NCBI RefSeq assembly: GCF_013364355.1
Contig: NZ_CP054931.1
Location: forward strand, 1 to 64,000
Origin: Stenotrophomonas sp. NA06056
GTDB taxonomy: Bacteria > Pseudomonadota > Gammaproteobacteria > Xanthomonadales > Xanthomonadaceae
DNA length: 64,000 bases
Reading direction: 5' to 3'
In this document: positions 11,314-20,371 of the stretch, in pieces
How the letters are laid out: every line of letters begins with the position of its first letter
How positions within the stretch are numbered: the stretch's first letter is position 1
Notes under the pieces: generated by a model
The model's database searches: none
The model's input: the letters and a program-made list of their open reading frames with translations, nothing else
Told to the model about the DNA's origin: nothing
Translations under genes and position numbers: made by a program

Positions 11314-12075
11314 ATGCTGCAGGAAATTTTCATCGCCGCTGCTGCCGGGGGCAATCCGTCCAACGCCCTGTCGCAGATGGGCTTCGAGCATCTGATCCAC
11401 GAAATGACCACCAAGCCGGGTGATTTCGCGGTTTCCTGGGTCGTGCTGCTGACCCTGGTCGTCATGTCGGCCATGTCCTGGTACTGGACCGTCATCAACA
11501 TCTTCCGTGCTACCCGCCTGAAGAGCGCCGCTGATCGCGTCGTCAGCCTGTTCTGGGATACCCCGAACGCGCAGGACGCCATCCGCGCAATGGAAGAGCA
11601 GCCGGCTTCGGAGCCGTTCTCGAAGATCGCACTGGACGCTGCCCAGGCTGCTGCGCACCACCAGCGTGCTGAAGGCGGCGCCACCGGTGGCGTGGGTGAG
11701 AACCTGAGCCGTTCGGAGTTCGTCGACCGCGCCCTGCGCCAGGCCGTGACCCGCGAAAGCAACAAGCTGCAGTCGGGCATGACCCTGCTGGCCACCGTCG
11801 GTGCAACCGCTCCGTTCGTCGGTCTGCTGGGTACCGTGTGGGGCATCTACGGCGCGCTGATCAAGATCGGTGCCACCGGCTCCGCTTCGATCGACGCCGT
11901 TGCCGGCCCGGTGGGTGAAGCACTGATCATGACCGCGATCGGTCTGTTCGTTGCTATCCCGGCCGTGTTCGCCTTCAACTTCTTCAGCAAGATCAACAGC
12001 GCGACCATCAGCAAGTTCGATACCTTCGCGCACGACCTGCACGACTTCTTCGCCACCGGTTCGCGCGTCCGCTAA
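11314..12075 (+). CDS. exbB: TonB-system proton channel subunit ExbB
   Basis: Inner-membrane MotA/TolQ/ExbB-family protein that forms the proton-conducting core with ExbD. The 253-residue product has a first transmembrane helix around residues 45-65. Two C-terminal helices hold the family signature ATVGATAPFVGLLGTVWGIY and AIGLFVAIPAVFAFNFF. It lies 95 bp after tonB and 57 bp before exbD1, consistent with one operon. Confidence 0.93.
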   Translation: MLQEIFIAAAAGGNPSNALSQMGFEHLIHEMTTKPGDFAVSWVVLLTLVVMSAMSWYWTVINIFRATRLKSAADRVVSLFWDTPNAQDAIRAMEEQPASEPFSKIALDAAQAAAHHQRAEGGATGGVGENLSRSEFVDRALRQAVTRESNKLQSGMTLLATVGATAPFVGLLGTVWGIYGALIKIGATGSASIDAVAGPVGEALIMTAIGLFVAIPAVFAFNFFSKINSATISKFDTFAHDLHDFFATGSRVR

Positions 12076-12132
12076 TTGCGACGCGCTGTACCCAGCGAGA
12101 ACGTAGTCACCAAGATCTAGACGGAGCCCGTT

Positions 12133-12558
12133 ATGGCTTTCAGTAGTGGTAACAGCGGCGGCCCCATGGCCGACATCAACGTTACGCCCCTCGTGGACGT
12201 GATGCTGGTGCTGCTGATCATCTTCATCATCACGGCGCCGCTGATGTCCCACAAGGTCAAGGTGGATCTGCCGGAGGCCAACCTGGTCCAGAAGCCGGAC
12301 GACACCAACGACCGCAAGGGTCCCATCACCCTGGCAGTCAAGGAAGACGGTTCGATCTACTGGAACGACGAAGAGATCAACAAGCAGACTCTCGAGTCGC
12401 GCTTGGCGACCGCCGCCCAGCAGACCCCGCAGCCGCCGTTGAACCTGCGTGGTGACCGCACCACCAAGATGCGTGTCATCAACGAGATGACCAAGATCGC
12501 GCAGGAACAGGGCATGCTGGACGTCGGCTTCGTGGCGACCAAAGAGAAGGGGCAATAA
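12133..12558 (+). CDS. exbD1: ExbD-family biopolymer transport protein (first copy)
   Basis: A 141-residue protein with one N-terminal membrane helix ([15 protein letters not shown]) preceded by the ExbD/TolR signature [10 protein letters not shown]. The Asp in that helix region is the proton-relay residue in this family. It is followed 3 bp later by a second exbD gene. Tandem exbD1-exbD2 is known from Xanthomonas, where the copies have different roles. Confidence 0.92.
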   Translation: MAFSSGNSGGPMADINVTPLVDVMLVLLIIFIITAPLMSHKVKVDLPEANLVQKPDDTNDRKGPITLAVKEDGSIYWNDEEINKQTLESRLATAAQQTPQPPLNLRGDRTTKMRVINEMTKIAQEQGMLDVGFVATKEKGQ

Positions 12559-12561
12559 GCC

Positions 12562-12972
12562 ATGGCATTCAGTAGTGGTGGTGGCAAAGGCCCCATGGCA
12601 GACATCAACGTCACGCCCCTCGTGGACGTGATGCTGGTGCTGCTGATCATCTTCATCGTCACCGCGCCGATCATGACGTACCCGATCGCCGTGGACCTGC
12701 CGCAGCGCGTGCTCAACCCACCGCCGCAGCTGGTCGAACCGCCGCCGCCGATCGAGTTGAAGATCGACGCCAGCAACCAGGTCTCGTGGAACAACAGCCC
12801 GATCAACGCAAGCGAACTGCAGCAGCGGATGGAGCAGGAGGTCCAGCGTGACCCGACCAACCAGCCGGAACTGCGGATCGATGCAAGCCCGGATTCGGAG
12901 TACGACGTGATGGCCAAGGTTCTGGCCGCTGCGAAGAATGCTCAGATGAAGAAGATCGGCTTCGTGCAGTAG
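12562..12972 (+). CDS. exbD2: ExbD-family biopolymer transport protein (second copy)
   Basis: A 136-residue paralogue of the preceding gene. The first 35 codons are nearly identical in DNA and protein (MAFSSG then [20 protein letters not shown]). The periplasmic parts have diverged, with a Pro-rich insert here. It ends the operon just before an intrinsic terminator. Confidence 0.92.
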   Translation: MAFSSGGGKGPMADINVTPLVDVMLVLLIIFIVTAPIMTYPIAVDLPQRVLNPPPQLVEPPPPIELKIDASNQVSWNNSPINASELQQRMEQEVQRDPTNQPELRIDASPDSEYDVMAKVLAAAKNAQMKKIGFVQ

Positions 12973-13013
12973 TAAATCGCTACACCGCAATACATCAGTC
13001 ATGACGCGACTGC

Positions 13014-13044
13014 AGACGCCCCTGGAGACAGGGGCGTCTTTTTT
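13014..13044 (+). terminator. Rho-independent terminator of the tonB-exb operon
   Basis: An 11-bp perfect stem (AGACGCCCCTG with CAGGGGCGTCT), a GAGA tetraloop and a run of T follow exbD2 by 41 bp. Confidence 0.92.
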
Positions 13045-13133
13045 GTGCGCGGTGGGGGTGCCTGCCGGGCTGCGCCCGCCGCTGTCGGGAACAAATGCCG
13101 CTGACCGGTGCGCGTCCCCGCTATGATCGGCGG

Positions 13134-14594
13134 ATGCTCGCCCTCTTCGATTCCGTGCGCCATTGGCTTGATGGCATCGCCCACCTGGGAACGATCCTGG
13201 CCGTGGCCTACCTGCTGTACCTGCTGGCCCTGACCGGCTGGATCATGCTGCAGAAGCGCGAGCCGGTGGCCACGCTGAGCTGGATCCTGTCGCTGGCACT
13301 GTTGCCCTACCTCGGCCTCTTCATCTATTACCTGCTGGGGCCGCAGAAGGTGAAGCGGCAACGCCTGCGGCGCGGTCGCGCGCGCTCGGGCATGGAGCAC
13401 TACAGCGATGTCTGCCCGCCCGATGCCGACTGCACCGAGCTGGCCAAGATCGCGCAGGCGACGACGGGACTGGCGCCAAGCACCGCCACCGAAGTGACCT
13501 GGCTGGTTGATGGCGCGACCACCTATGCCGCGCTGCTGGAAGCGGTGGCGCAGGCGCGTGACCACGTGCATCTGGAGTACTACATCTTCAATCCGGACCA
13601 CGCCGGCACCGCGTTGCGCGACGCACTGGTGGAACGGGCCAGCGCCGGTGTGCAGGTACGACTGTTGCTGGACGCGGTAGGCTCGTCCGCCGTGCGCCAA
13701 CGCTTCCTGCGACCGCTGCTCGATGCAGGCGCGGAAGTCGTCTGGTTCCATCCGCGGCAGCTGTTGAAGCCGTTCAAGCGCCCCTGGCTGAACCTGCGTA
13801 CCCACCGCAAGCTGGTGATCATCGATGGCCGGCTGGCGTTCACCGGCGGCATCAACATCACCGACGACGAAGACGAAAGCCGCAACCCCAACGCCTACCG
13901 CGATCTGCACATGCGTCTACGCGGACACGTGGTGCGCAGCCTGCAGTTGGTGTTTGCCGAGGACTGGTTGTACGCCAGTGGCCAGGACCACTCGCGGTTC
14001 GATATCGCCCGGTTGTGGCCGAGCGACATGGCCCTGCGCGGCGACGGCGCGATCGACGCGCAGGTGCTGGTGTCCGGCCCGGATTCGGGCTGGGAGACCA
14101 TCCACCGCCTGCACGTGGCCGCCATCCAGGAAGCACGTGAGCGGGTCTGGCTGGTAACCCCCTACTTCGTGCCCGGTGAGGCGGCGCGGATGGCGCTGAC
14201 CTCGGCGGCGCTCGGCGGCCTGGACGTGCGCCTGCTGGTGCCGAAGATGAGTGATTCCTGGTTCGTCACCCAGGCCGCGCGCTCCTACTTCGACGAACTG
14301 TTGCACGCGGGCGTGAAGATCTACGAGTACGGGCCGCGCATGCTGCACACCAAGGCCTTCATCGCCGACGACGACGTCTGCATCGTCGGCAGCGCAAACT
14401 TCGACCACCGCAGCTTCCGCCTGAATTTCGAGCTGTCGATGATGATCAGCGACCGTGGCCGGGTAGCGGAGCTGTCTACGTTGCTGCAGTCCGAGTTCGA
14501 GCGTGCCAGCCGTGTACACGACCAGGCAGGACGCTCGCTGTGGCTGCATCGGCTGCCCGAAGCCTTCGCGCGATTGGCCTCGCCGCTGCTGTGA
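13134..14594 (+). CDS. cls: Cardiolipin synthase (phospholipase D family)
   Basis: Condenses phosphatidylglycerol-type lipids to cardiolipin at the inner membrane. The 486-residue product begins with two hydrophobic helices (about residues 12-65). Two HKD catalytic motifs follow: His224-Lys226-Asp231 in HRKLVIIDG, and His405-Lys407-Asp412 in HTKAFIADD. An in-frame ATG at 13095 would add 13 residues; the internal ATG gives the usual N-terminus, but neither has a strong ribosome-binding site. Confidence 0.93.
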   Translation: MLALFDSVRHWLDGIAHLGTILAVAYLLYLLALTGWIMLQKREPVATLSWILSLALLPYLGLFIYYLLGPQKVKRQRLRRGRARSGMEHYSDVCPPDADCTELAKIAQATTGLAPSTATEVTWLVDGATTYAALLEAVAQARDHVHLEYYIFNPDHAGTALRDALVERASAGVQVRLLLDAVGSSAVRQRFLRPLLDAGAEVVWFHPRQLLKPFKRPWLNLRTHRKLVIIDGRLAFTGGINITDDEDESRNPNAYRDLHMRLRGHVVRSLQLVFAEDWLYASGQDHSRFDIARLWPSDMALRGDGAIDAQVLVSGPDSGWETIHRLHVAAIQEARERVWLVTPYFVPGEAARMALTSAALGGLDVRLLVPKMSDSWFVTQAARSYFDELLHAGVKIYEYGPRMLHTKAFIADDDVCIVGSANFDHRSFRLNFELSMMISDRGRVAELSTLLQSEFERASRVHDQAGRSLWLHRLPEAFARLASPLL

Positions 14595-14634
14595 GGCAGC
14601 GCTACACTGCGGCGGTGGCCCGGGGAGACTGACA

Positions 14635-14895
14635 ATGTACTGGCTGTACCTGCTGCTGGCGCTGGGCTGCTTCGCCTTTGCGCTGAAAACGCCGAACATG
14701 GGCGTGATGTCACTGGCCCTGCTGGGCGCCCTCGCCTTCCTGCTGGCGTGGGTGCGCGGTCGTTACGTCGCACGCTTTGGCGACCTTCAGCGTGATCCGG
14801 CGACACTGGTCGACAGCGATGAACTGCGGCGCCTGCGTGAGCACGCCAAGGTTCCCCCGGCCGACGGCAGCGAACCTCCCTCCCACTCCCCGTAG
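14635..14895 (+). CDS. Small membrane protein of unknown function
   Basis: An 86-residue protein with two closely spaced hydrophobic segments (WLYLLLALGCFAFAL and VMSLALLGALAFLLAWV) and a charged C-terminal tail rich in Asp, Arg and Glu. A GGGGAGA ribosome-binding site precedes the ATG. It lies between cls and pdxJ on the same strand with short gaps (40 and 9 bp), so it is probably co-transcribed. No family was recognised. Confidence 0.75.
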   Translation: MYWLYLLLALGCFAFALKTPNMGVMSLALLGALAFLLAWVRGRYVARFGDLQRDPATLVDSDELRRLREHAKVPPADGSEPPSHSP

Positions 14896-14904
14896 TCCCG
14901 TTCC

Positions 14905-15648
14905 ATGACCCAGCTCAGCGTCAACGTCAACAAGATCGCCGTCCTGCGCAACTCGCGTGGCGGCGCCGAACCGGACGTGGTGCGTGCCGCCCAGGCCTGC
15001 CTGGATGCGGGCGCGCATGGCATTACCGTGCACCCCAGGCCGGACCGCCGCCACATCACCGCCGAGGACGTGCTGGCACTGTCGACGCTGACCCGCGCGC
15101 GTGGCGTCGAATTCAACATCGAAGGCAACCCGTTCGCGCCGCCGCGTGAGGGCTACCCCGGCCTGCTGCCACTGTGCGCGCAGACGCGCCCGGCACAGGT
15201 CACGCTGGTGCCCGATGGCGATGGCCAGATCACCTCCGACCATGGTTTCGACTTCGAGCGCGACGCACAACGATTGCGCCCGCTGGTGGCCGAACTGAAG
15301 GCGATGGGGTGCCGGGTAAGCCTGTTCGTGGATGCCGGCAACCCGCTGCTGGAACAGGCGGCCGAAGTCGGCGCCGACCGCATCGAGCTGTACACCGGCC
15401 CGTATGCCGAGGCCCATGCTGCCGGCGACGCCCGCGTCATGCTGGAGCTGTTCGCCACCGCTGCGCGGCGTGCACAGGCTGTCGGCCTGGGCGTGAACGC
15501 CGGGCATGACCTGTCGCAGGACAACCTGCGTGACTTCCTCGCCAATGTGCCGGAGGTGCTGGAAGTGTCGATTGGTCACGCGCTGATCGGCGAGGCGCTG
15601 TACGACGGTCTGGATGCCACGGTGAAGGGCTACCTGGCGCTGCTGTGA
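14905..15648 (+). CDS. pdxJ: Pyridoxine 5'-phosphate synthase
   Basis: Last step of the DXP-dependent vitamin B6 pathway: condenses 3-amino-2-oxopropyl phosphate with deoxyxylulose 5-phosphate. The 247-residue TIM barrel has the characteristic start [17 protein letters not shown]. The family segments [20 protein letters not shown] and [10 protein letters not shown] are present. It starts 9 bp after the small membrane protein gene. Confidence 0.95.
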   Translation: MTQLSVNVNKIAVLRNSRGGAEPDVVRAAQACLDAGAHGITVHPRPDRRHITAEDVLALSTLTRARGVEFNIEGNPFAPPREGYPGLLPLCAQTRPAQVTLVPDGDGQITSDHGFDFERDAQRLRPLVAELKAMGCRVSLFVDAGNPLLEQAAEVGADRIELYTGPYAEAHAAGDARVMLELFATAARRAQAVGLGVNAGHDLSQDNLRDFLANVPEVLEVSIGHALIGEALYDGLDATVKGYLALL

Positions 15649-15728
15649 GGCTGCGCCGACGGGCATGACCGGGCGCTACCGATGTTGTTGTCGCAGCCAT
15701 TGAGACGGCGCCGACGTAACCTGCTGCA

Positions 15729-16820
15729 ATGGGTATTGCGATCAAGGGCCGAGGTTCCACGTCCCACCTGGCCGGGCGCTTCGAAAGCACCGTCAGCGAG
15801 GCGGTGGACGACGGCTGGGCGATGGACGAAAGCGAAGAGTTCCTCGCTCCGCGCCTGCGCACCGAAGTGCGCGCCGAGACCGCACGCAGCATCATCAGCC
15901 GCAACACCTCGCCGGACGTCGGCTTCAGCCAGTCGGTGAATCCGTATCGGGGCTGCGAGCACGGCTGCTCGTACTGCTTCGCACGCCCCTCTCACGCCTA
16001 TCTGAACCTGTCGCCCGGGCTCGACTTCGAGACCAAGCTGTTTGCCAAGACCAACGCGCCGCAGCTGCTGCGCAAGGAACTGTCGAAGCCGGGCTACGTG
16101 CCGCAACCGATCGCGCTGGGCATCAACACCGACGCGTACCAGCCGATTGAACGCAAGTTCAAGCTGACCCGCCAGTTGATTGAAGTGATGCTGGAGACGA
16201 AGCATCCGTTCTCGCTGATCACCAAGAATGCGCTGGTCGAGCGCGACATCGATCTGCTCGCGCCGCTGGCGGCGGAGAACCTGGTCAGCGTGCATTTCTC
16301 GGTGACTTCGCTGGATCCGCACCTGTCGGCGAAACTGGAGCCGCGTGCCTCGGCACCACATGCGCGCCTGCGTGCGATGAAACGCCTGCATGAAGCGGGC
16401 ATTCCCGTCGGTGTGATGGTGGCGCCGGTGATTCCCTGGATCAATGACAGCGAACTGGAAGCCGTGCTGGAGGCTGCGCATGATGCTGGCGCCAGCACCG
16501 CAGGCTACGTGCTGCTGCGCTTGCCGCTGGAAGTGGCACCGCTGTTCCGCGATTGGCTCGATACCCATCATCCGGATCGCGCCGCGCATGTGATGAGCAC
16601 CATCCAGCAGCTGCGTGGCGGCAAGGATTACGACAGCCAGTTCGGCACGCGCATGCGTGGCCAGGGCGTCTATGCCGATCTGCTGAACAACCGTTTCAAG
16701 CTGGCGCGCAAGCGGCTGGGCTTCAATGCGCAGAACAGCCATTGGCCGAAGCTGGATTGCAGCCGGTTCGAGAAGCCGCTACCGCCGCGGAAGGATTCGC
16801 CGCAAGGGTCGTTGTTCTAG
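15729..16820 (+). CDS. PA0069-family radical SAM protein
   Basis: Predicted iron-sulfur radical SAM enzyme, distantly related to spore photoproduct lyase (SplB-like); its substrate is unknown. The 363-residue product has the cluster-binding motif Cys76-x3-Cys80-x2-Cys83 in GCEHGCSYC. It also has SVTSLDPHLSAKLEPRA and the C-terminal segment FGTRMRGQGVYADLL typical of the family. It stands alone between pdxJ and the RHS locus. Confidence 0.88.
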   Translation: MGIAIKGRGSTSHLAGRFESTVSEAVDDGWAMDESEEFLAPRLRTEVRAETARSIISRNTSPDVGFSQSVNPYRGCEHGCSYCFARPSHAYLNLSPGLDFETKLFAKTNAPQLLRKELSKPGYVPQPIALGINTDAYQPIERKFKLTRQLIEVMLETKHPFSLITKNALVERDIDLLAPLAAENLVSVHFSVTSLDPHLSAKLEPRASAPHARLRAMKRLHEAGIPVGVMVAPVIPWINDSELEAVLEAAHDAGASTAGYVLLRLPLEVAPLFRDWLDTHHPDRAAHVMSTIQQLRGGKDYDSQFGTRMRGQGVYADLLNNRFKLARKRLGFNAQNSHWPKLDCSRFEKPLPPRKDSPQGSLF

Positions 16821-16964
16821 GAAGTTCCGAGGCGTACGGAGACGACACCGCACTGAGGCCCGTTGCAAAGCGTGAAAGAATCGTTACACCCGGCGAAAAT
16901 GAACCTTATGTTAACGGTTCACGCGCTGTCTGGCCTGCAACGATTTCCAGGGAAATGGAAGAGC

Positions 16965-19900
16965 ATGAAGCTCCTGAAGACACGTACGTCGCTGTCCCTT
17001 GTTCTGCTTGTTACCCCCTTGTCCCTGTTTGGTGCCGGCGCCAAGACGCCGCCGACGGATTTGGAGCGGATCACGGTCAAGCCGCCCGTCGAGGACTTTG
17101 AATACCCCCTGTGGTGGTCGATTGATGGAGGCATGCAAGGCGGCTTCGATGGCGGCATGGGCGGGGGCGGCGGTTCATTTCCGACCGAAACCGCGAAGGA
17201 GCAGCCGACCGATGACAAGGAGAAGGACTGCAATGGCCGTAAGGGCAATCCCGTCGTGCTCTACAGCGGCAACAAGGTTGAACCAGAACTTGATTTCGCC
17301 AGTCACGGTGAAATGGGCCTGTTTCTGCAGCGCAACTACAATCACTACTGGAGCGCAACCGGACTGTTCGGCAATCACTGGCTGAGCAACTTCGACTATT
17401 CGCTCGCATTCACCGATGCAAATCAGTTGGCGTGGGTGCAACGGCCCGACGGTCGCCGCATCAAGTACCTCAAGGATCCGACCAGCGGTCGCTGGTATGA
17501 GGACAAGGCCCAGCCCATCGCGTACCTTTCCGCGAACGGCGATGGCACGTTTACGCTTCGAAACGAAAAAAACGGTACGGAGACCTACAACGCTGAGGGC
17601 TATATCACCCGACTCAGCAATGAGCAGGGCGTGAGCTGGACGTTCTCCTATGCTGACCGCTATCTGCAGAAGGTGACCCACTCCTCGGGACGCAGCGTCA
17701 GCTTTGGCTGGGCCAATGGACAGGTTAGCCAGGTGACCGATCCGGCCGGCAACATCTATCGCTACACCTATACCCCCAACGTGTTCGGGAACGGACGTGG
17801 CCGGCTCGCCAGCACGTCGCTGCCAGGCACACCAGCAACGACGATCAGCTACCACTACGAAGATGCCCGCTTCCCGGGTGCCCTGACCGGCAAGTCCTTT
17901 GATGGCGTGCGCTATTCCACTTTTGCGTACGACGCGGAGCGGCGCGCCATCAGCACGGAGCACAATGGTGGCATTGAACGGTTCCGCTTCAGTTACGCCG
18001 TACGCAGCACCGAACCGGTGCTGCCGCCCCCCGCTCCGACTCGACCCGGGGGTCTCCGCGCCGATGAGGAGCGTGGATGGTGCGAACAGCGCACCGGAGG
18101 CACACGCATCTGCTATCAGCCGCGCTCACTGCCTGTTGGCTCGCTGCCGATGGAGAGCGCACTCGGTATGACGGCTGCCGCTGCGCCTAGCCTTACGCGG
18201 CCCGTCGATATTGATGTCACTGTGATCAACCCTCTTGGCCGTAGCACCACTTACACGTTCAAGGACGGAAAGATGGTATCGACCAAGGGTGATCCGTCGC
18301 CGAACTGCCCTGCCAGCTACAAGGAGCAGAGTTATGACGCCAGTGGATACCCGGATCTGTTCCATGACTTCCAGGACAATCTGACCAACTTCGACTACAG
18401 CGCTCAGGGTTACCTGTTGAAGCGGGTGGAAGCTGTCGGCAGCTCGGCCGAACGTACGACGTTGCAGGAGTGGGATACCACGCGGAACAGACTCCTCAAG
18501 ACAACGGTAGTGGGTGACCTCGAGGTTGCCTACTCCTATGACGATCGCGGAAACGTGGCCAGCGCAACCGAGCGCAATCTGACGGCACGTGGCGTACCCA
18601 GCCAGACACGAGTGACCCGGAGCACGTATACCTATCACGCAAACGGATTGAAGGCCTCGATCAAGGTCGATGGACCGCTTGCGCAGGACGACGTCACCTC
18701 CGTCTTCAACAGCCAAGGCGATCTGACCAGCGTCACCAACGCACTCGGCCATACGATCAGCTATTCCAACTACAACGGATTGGGATTGCCTGGACGCATC
18801 GTCAATGCGAATGGTGGTGTGCGAGAGCTGACGTATGACGGCCGCGGCCGCGTTGTGTCCAACAGAACCAGTTCGGCAACCGGCTGGGCGACCACAGCCA
18901 TTGGATACACTACTTCAGGTGACATCGCCTCGCTTACCCAGCCTGATGGCGTGACAGTGCGCTACGGCTACGATGCAGGGCGCCGCCTGACACAGGAAGT
19001 CCGTTCGATGGGAGACGGCAAGTGGGCATGGACCCGTCATAGCTACAACAACGCTTCCAATCGCACGCGCACCGAAGTTTCACAGACCGACTATCCGATG
19101 GATACGGTGGTGAGCGGAGTGATTGACGAAATCACCCATGATGCGCAGTGGAACTGGTTCGTCCGTGGCTGGGCCTGCTCCACTGGCTCGGCTGGGTCAA
19201 TCCAGGTGGACGGTTACGCCGACGGCAACGTCTACCTGGGTAGCACTCAAGCGAACCTTGCCAGCGAGTCAGGTGTTGCTGCGGCCTGCCAAGCATCAGG
19301 GAGTGCCTATAGGTATCAGTTGCCGATATCGCTAGCCCAGAGGCAACAGTTGGGCGGTCGCAAGTTCTCCATCTACGGCCAATCTCCGCAGGGCCGCGGC
19401 CAGGACCGAGCGCTCGCGAACTCAGGCGTGTTTGCGATTCCAACGGCAAACATCGTTGGTGACATCGGCGGCGTGACCCAGGATGGCAACTGGAACTTCT
19501 TTATTGAAGGCTGGGCCTGCTCGATCGGCGTGGACGCTTCGATTGACGTCCACGTGTATGCAGGCAACACCGCATGGACGGGCGGCACATTCGTGGCCGG
19601 TGGCCGTGCAAATCTGGCAACGGATGGCAACGTGGCGAACGCGTGCCAGGCACGAGGTAATGCGTACTGGTTCAAAATTCCGCTGGATGCCAACGCACGA
19701 TCGGCGCATGGCGGCAAAGCGTTGTACGTACATGGCCTCTCGCCTTGGGGCGGCGACCACCTGACCATCAATCGCTCGGGCACTTTCACTGTTCCAGCCG
19801 TTGTGCGGAGTGCGGAGTTCGTTTCCTTCAACGCCTATCCCACCAACATCACCAATGGAGGGCAAAGCACGTTGACCATACAGGTCCGCAACACAGGCAA

Positions 19901-20177
19901 TGTCGTATGGGATGGAAACACCTACCTTGCATGGGGCCAGGACCAGCTGGATCAATCCCGAGCACTGGCCGGGCCGGTATCCCCTGGAGGGGTTGCATCG
20001 TTCAGCATTGACGTCGCGCCTTACCACGATGGCGTCGGCATCAGGAGCTTTGCATACATTGCCCAGATGGCCACCAGTGGTATCGCCTGGGGCCCCCGGC
20101 CCTACACCATGATCGCGGTAGAAAACGTGGATTGGTACTGCCCGCCAAACAGCACCACCTGCGAGGCGCCGATGTGA
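16965..20177 (+). CDS. Secreted RHS-repeat protein, N-terminal part of a split RHS locus (RHS-A)
   Basis: A 1070-residue protein with a Sec signal peptide (MKLLKTRTSLSLVLLVTPLS) and a Gly/Met-rich segment. The usual RHS entry domain follows, beginning near GNPVVLYSGNKVE. Tyr/Gly-rich YD repeats run to about residue 715. Two tandem ~110-residue domains, each with a GWACS motif and a second Cys (about 717-826 and 829-945), come next. The C-terminus is an Ig-like domain (about 948-1050) and a two-Cys tail. It lacks the RHS core end (DPxGL). The ATG at 16965 has a GGAAATGGAAG ribosome-binding region. The stop overlaps the next ATG (ATGA). Confidence 0.8.
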   Translation: MKLLKTRTSLSLVLLVTPLSLFGAGAKTPPTDLERITVKPPVEDFEYPLWWSIDGGMQGGFDGGMGGGGGSFPTETAKEQPTDDKEKDCNGRKGNPVVLYSGNKVEPELDFASHGEMGLFLQRNYNHYWSATGLFGNHWLSNFDYSLAFTDANQLAWVQRPDGRRIKYLKDPTSGRWYEDKAQPIAYLSANGDGTFTLRNEKNGTETYNAEGYITRLSNEQGVSWTFSYADRYLQKVTHSSGRSVSFGWANGQVSQVTDPAGNIYRYTYTPNVFGNGRGRLASTSLPGTPATTISYHYEDARFPGALTGKSFDGVRYSTFAYDAERRAISTEHNGGIERFRFSYAVRSTEPVLPPPAPTRPGGLRADEERGWCEQRTGGTRICYQPRSLPVGSLPMESALGMTAAAAPSLTRPVDIDVTVINPLGRSTTYTFKDGKMVSTKGDPSPNCPASYKEQSYDASGYPDLFHDFQDNLTNFDYSAQGYLLKRVEAVGSSAERTTLQEWDTTRNRLLKTTVVGDLEVAYSYDDRGNVASATERNLTARGVPSQTRVTRSTYTYHANGLKASIKVDGPLAQDDVTSVFNSQGDLTSVTNALGHTISYSNYNGLGLPGRIVNANGGVRELTYDGRGRVVSNRTSSATGWATTAIGYTTSGDIASLTQPDGVTVRYGYDAGRRLTQEVRSMGDGKWAWTRHSYNNASNRTRTEVSQTDYPMDTVVSGVIDEITHDAQWNWFVRGWACSTGSAGSIQVDGYADGNVYLGSTQANLASESGVAAACQASGSAYRYQLPISLAQRQQLGGRKFSIYGQSPQGRGQDRALANSGVFAIPTANIVGDIGGVTQDGNWNFFIEGWACSIGVDASIDVHVYAGNTAWTGGTFVAGGRANLATDGNVANACQARGNAYWFKIPLDANARSAHGGKALYVHGLSPWGGDHLTINRSGTFTVPAVVRSAEFVSFNAYPTNITNGGQSTLTIQVRNTGNVVWDGNTYLAWGQDQLDQSRALAGPVSPGGVASFSIDVAPYHDGVGIRSFAYIAQMATSGIAWGPRPYTMIAVENVDWYCPPNSTTCEAPM

Positions 20178-20356
20178 TGACCACATTGACCCTACCCCTC
20201 ATCGCATCGAATGCTGTTATGCACAGGGTGAACTACAGGTACGACGGGAGAACTGCGTCCGGTGGTACGGTCTGGGGCGCGGAAGCAAATGTCTTTCAGT
20301 CGGTCGAGAACAACAAGGGAAGTTGCGGTCGCATCGTCTGCGAACGCCCTCGGTAA
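20177..20356 (+). CDS. Small 59-residue ORF between the two RHS genes
   Basis: Begins at an ATGA overlap with the RHS-A stop, suggesting translational coupling. It is in the same reading frame as the following RHS-B gene, separated from it by one TAA and five codons. Its N-terminus MTTLTLPLIASNAV resembles the RHS-B start [14 protein letters not shown]. Its tail VENNKGSCGRIVCERP resembles the RHS-A tail VENVDWYCPPNSTTCEAP. It may be the scar of a recombined RHS copy, or a genuine small gene. No family recognised. Confidence 0.45.
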   Translation: MTTLTLPLIASNAVMHRVNYRYDGRTASGGTVWGAEANVFQSVENNKGSCGRIVCERPR

Positions 20357-20371
20357 GAAAGGACCAGCCAT

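Noticed and set aside
15653..15679. Imperfect GTAG-like hairpin after pdxJ
   Set aside because: Several mismatches in the stem make it too weak to call as a SMAG element by eye.
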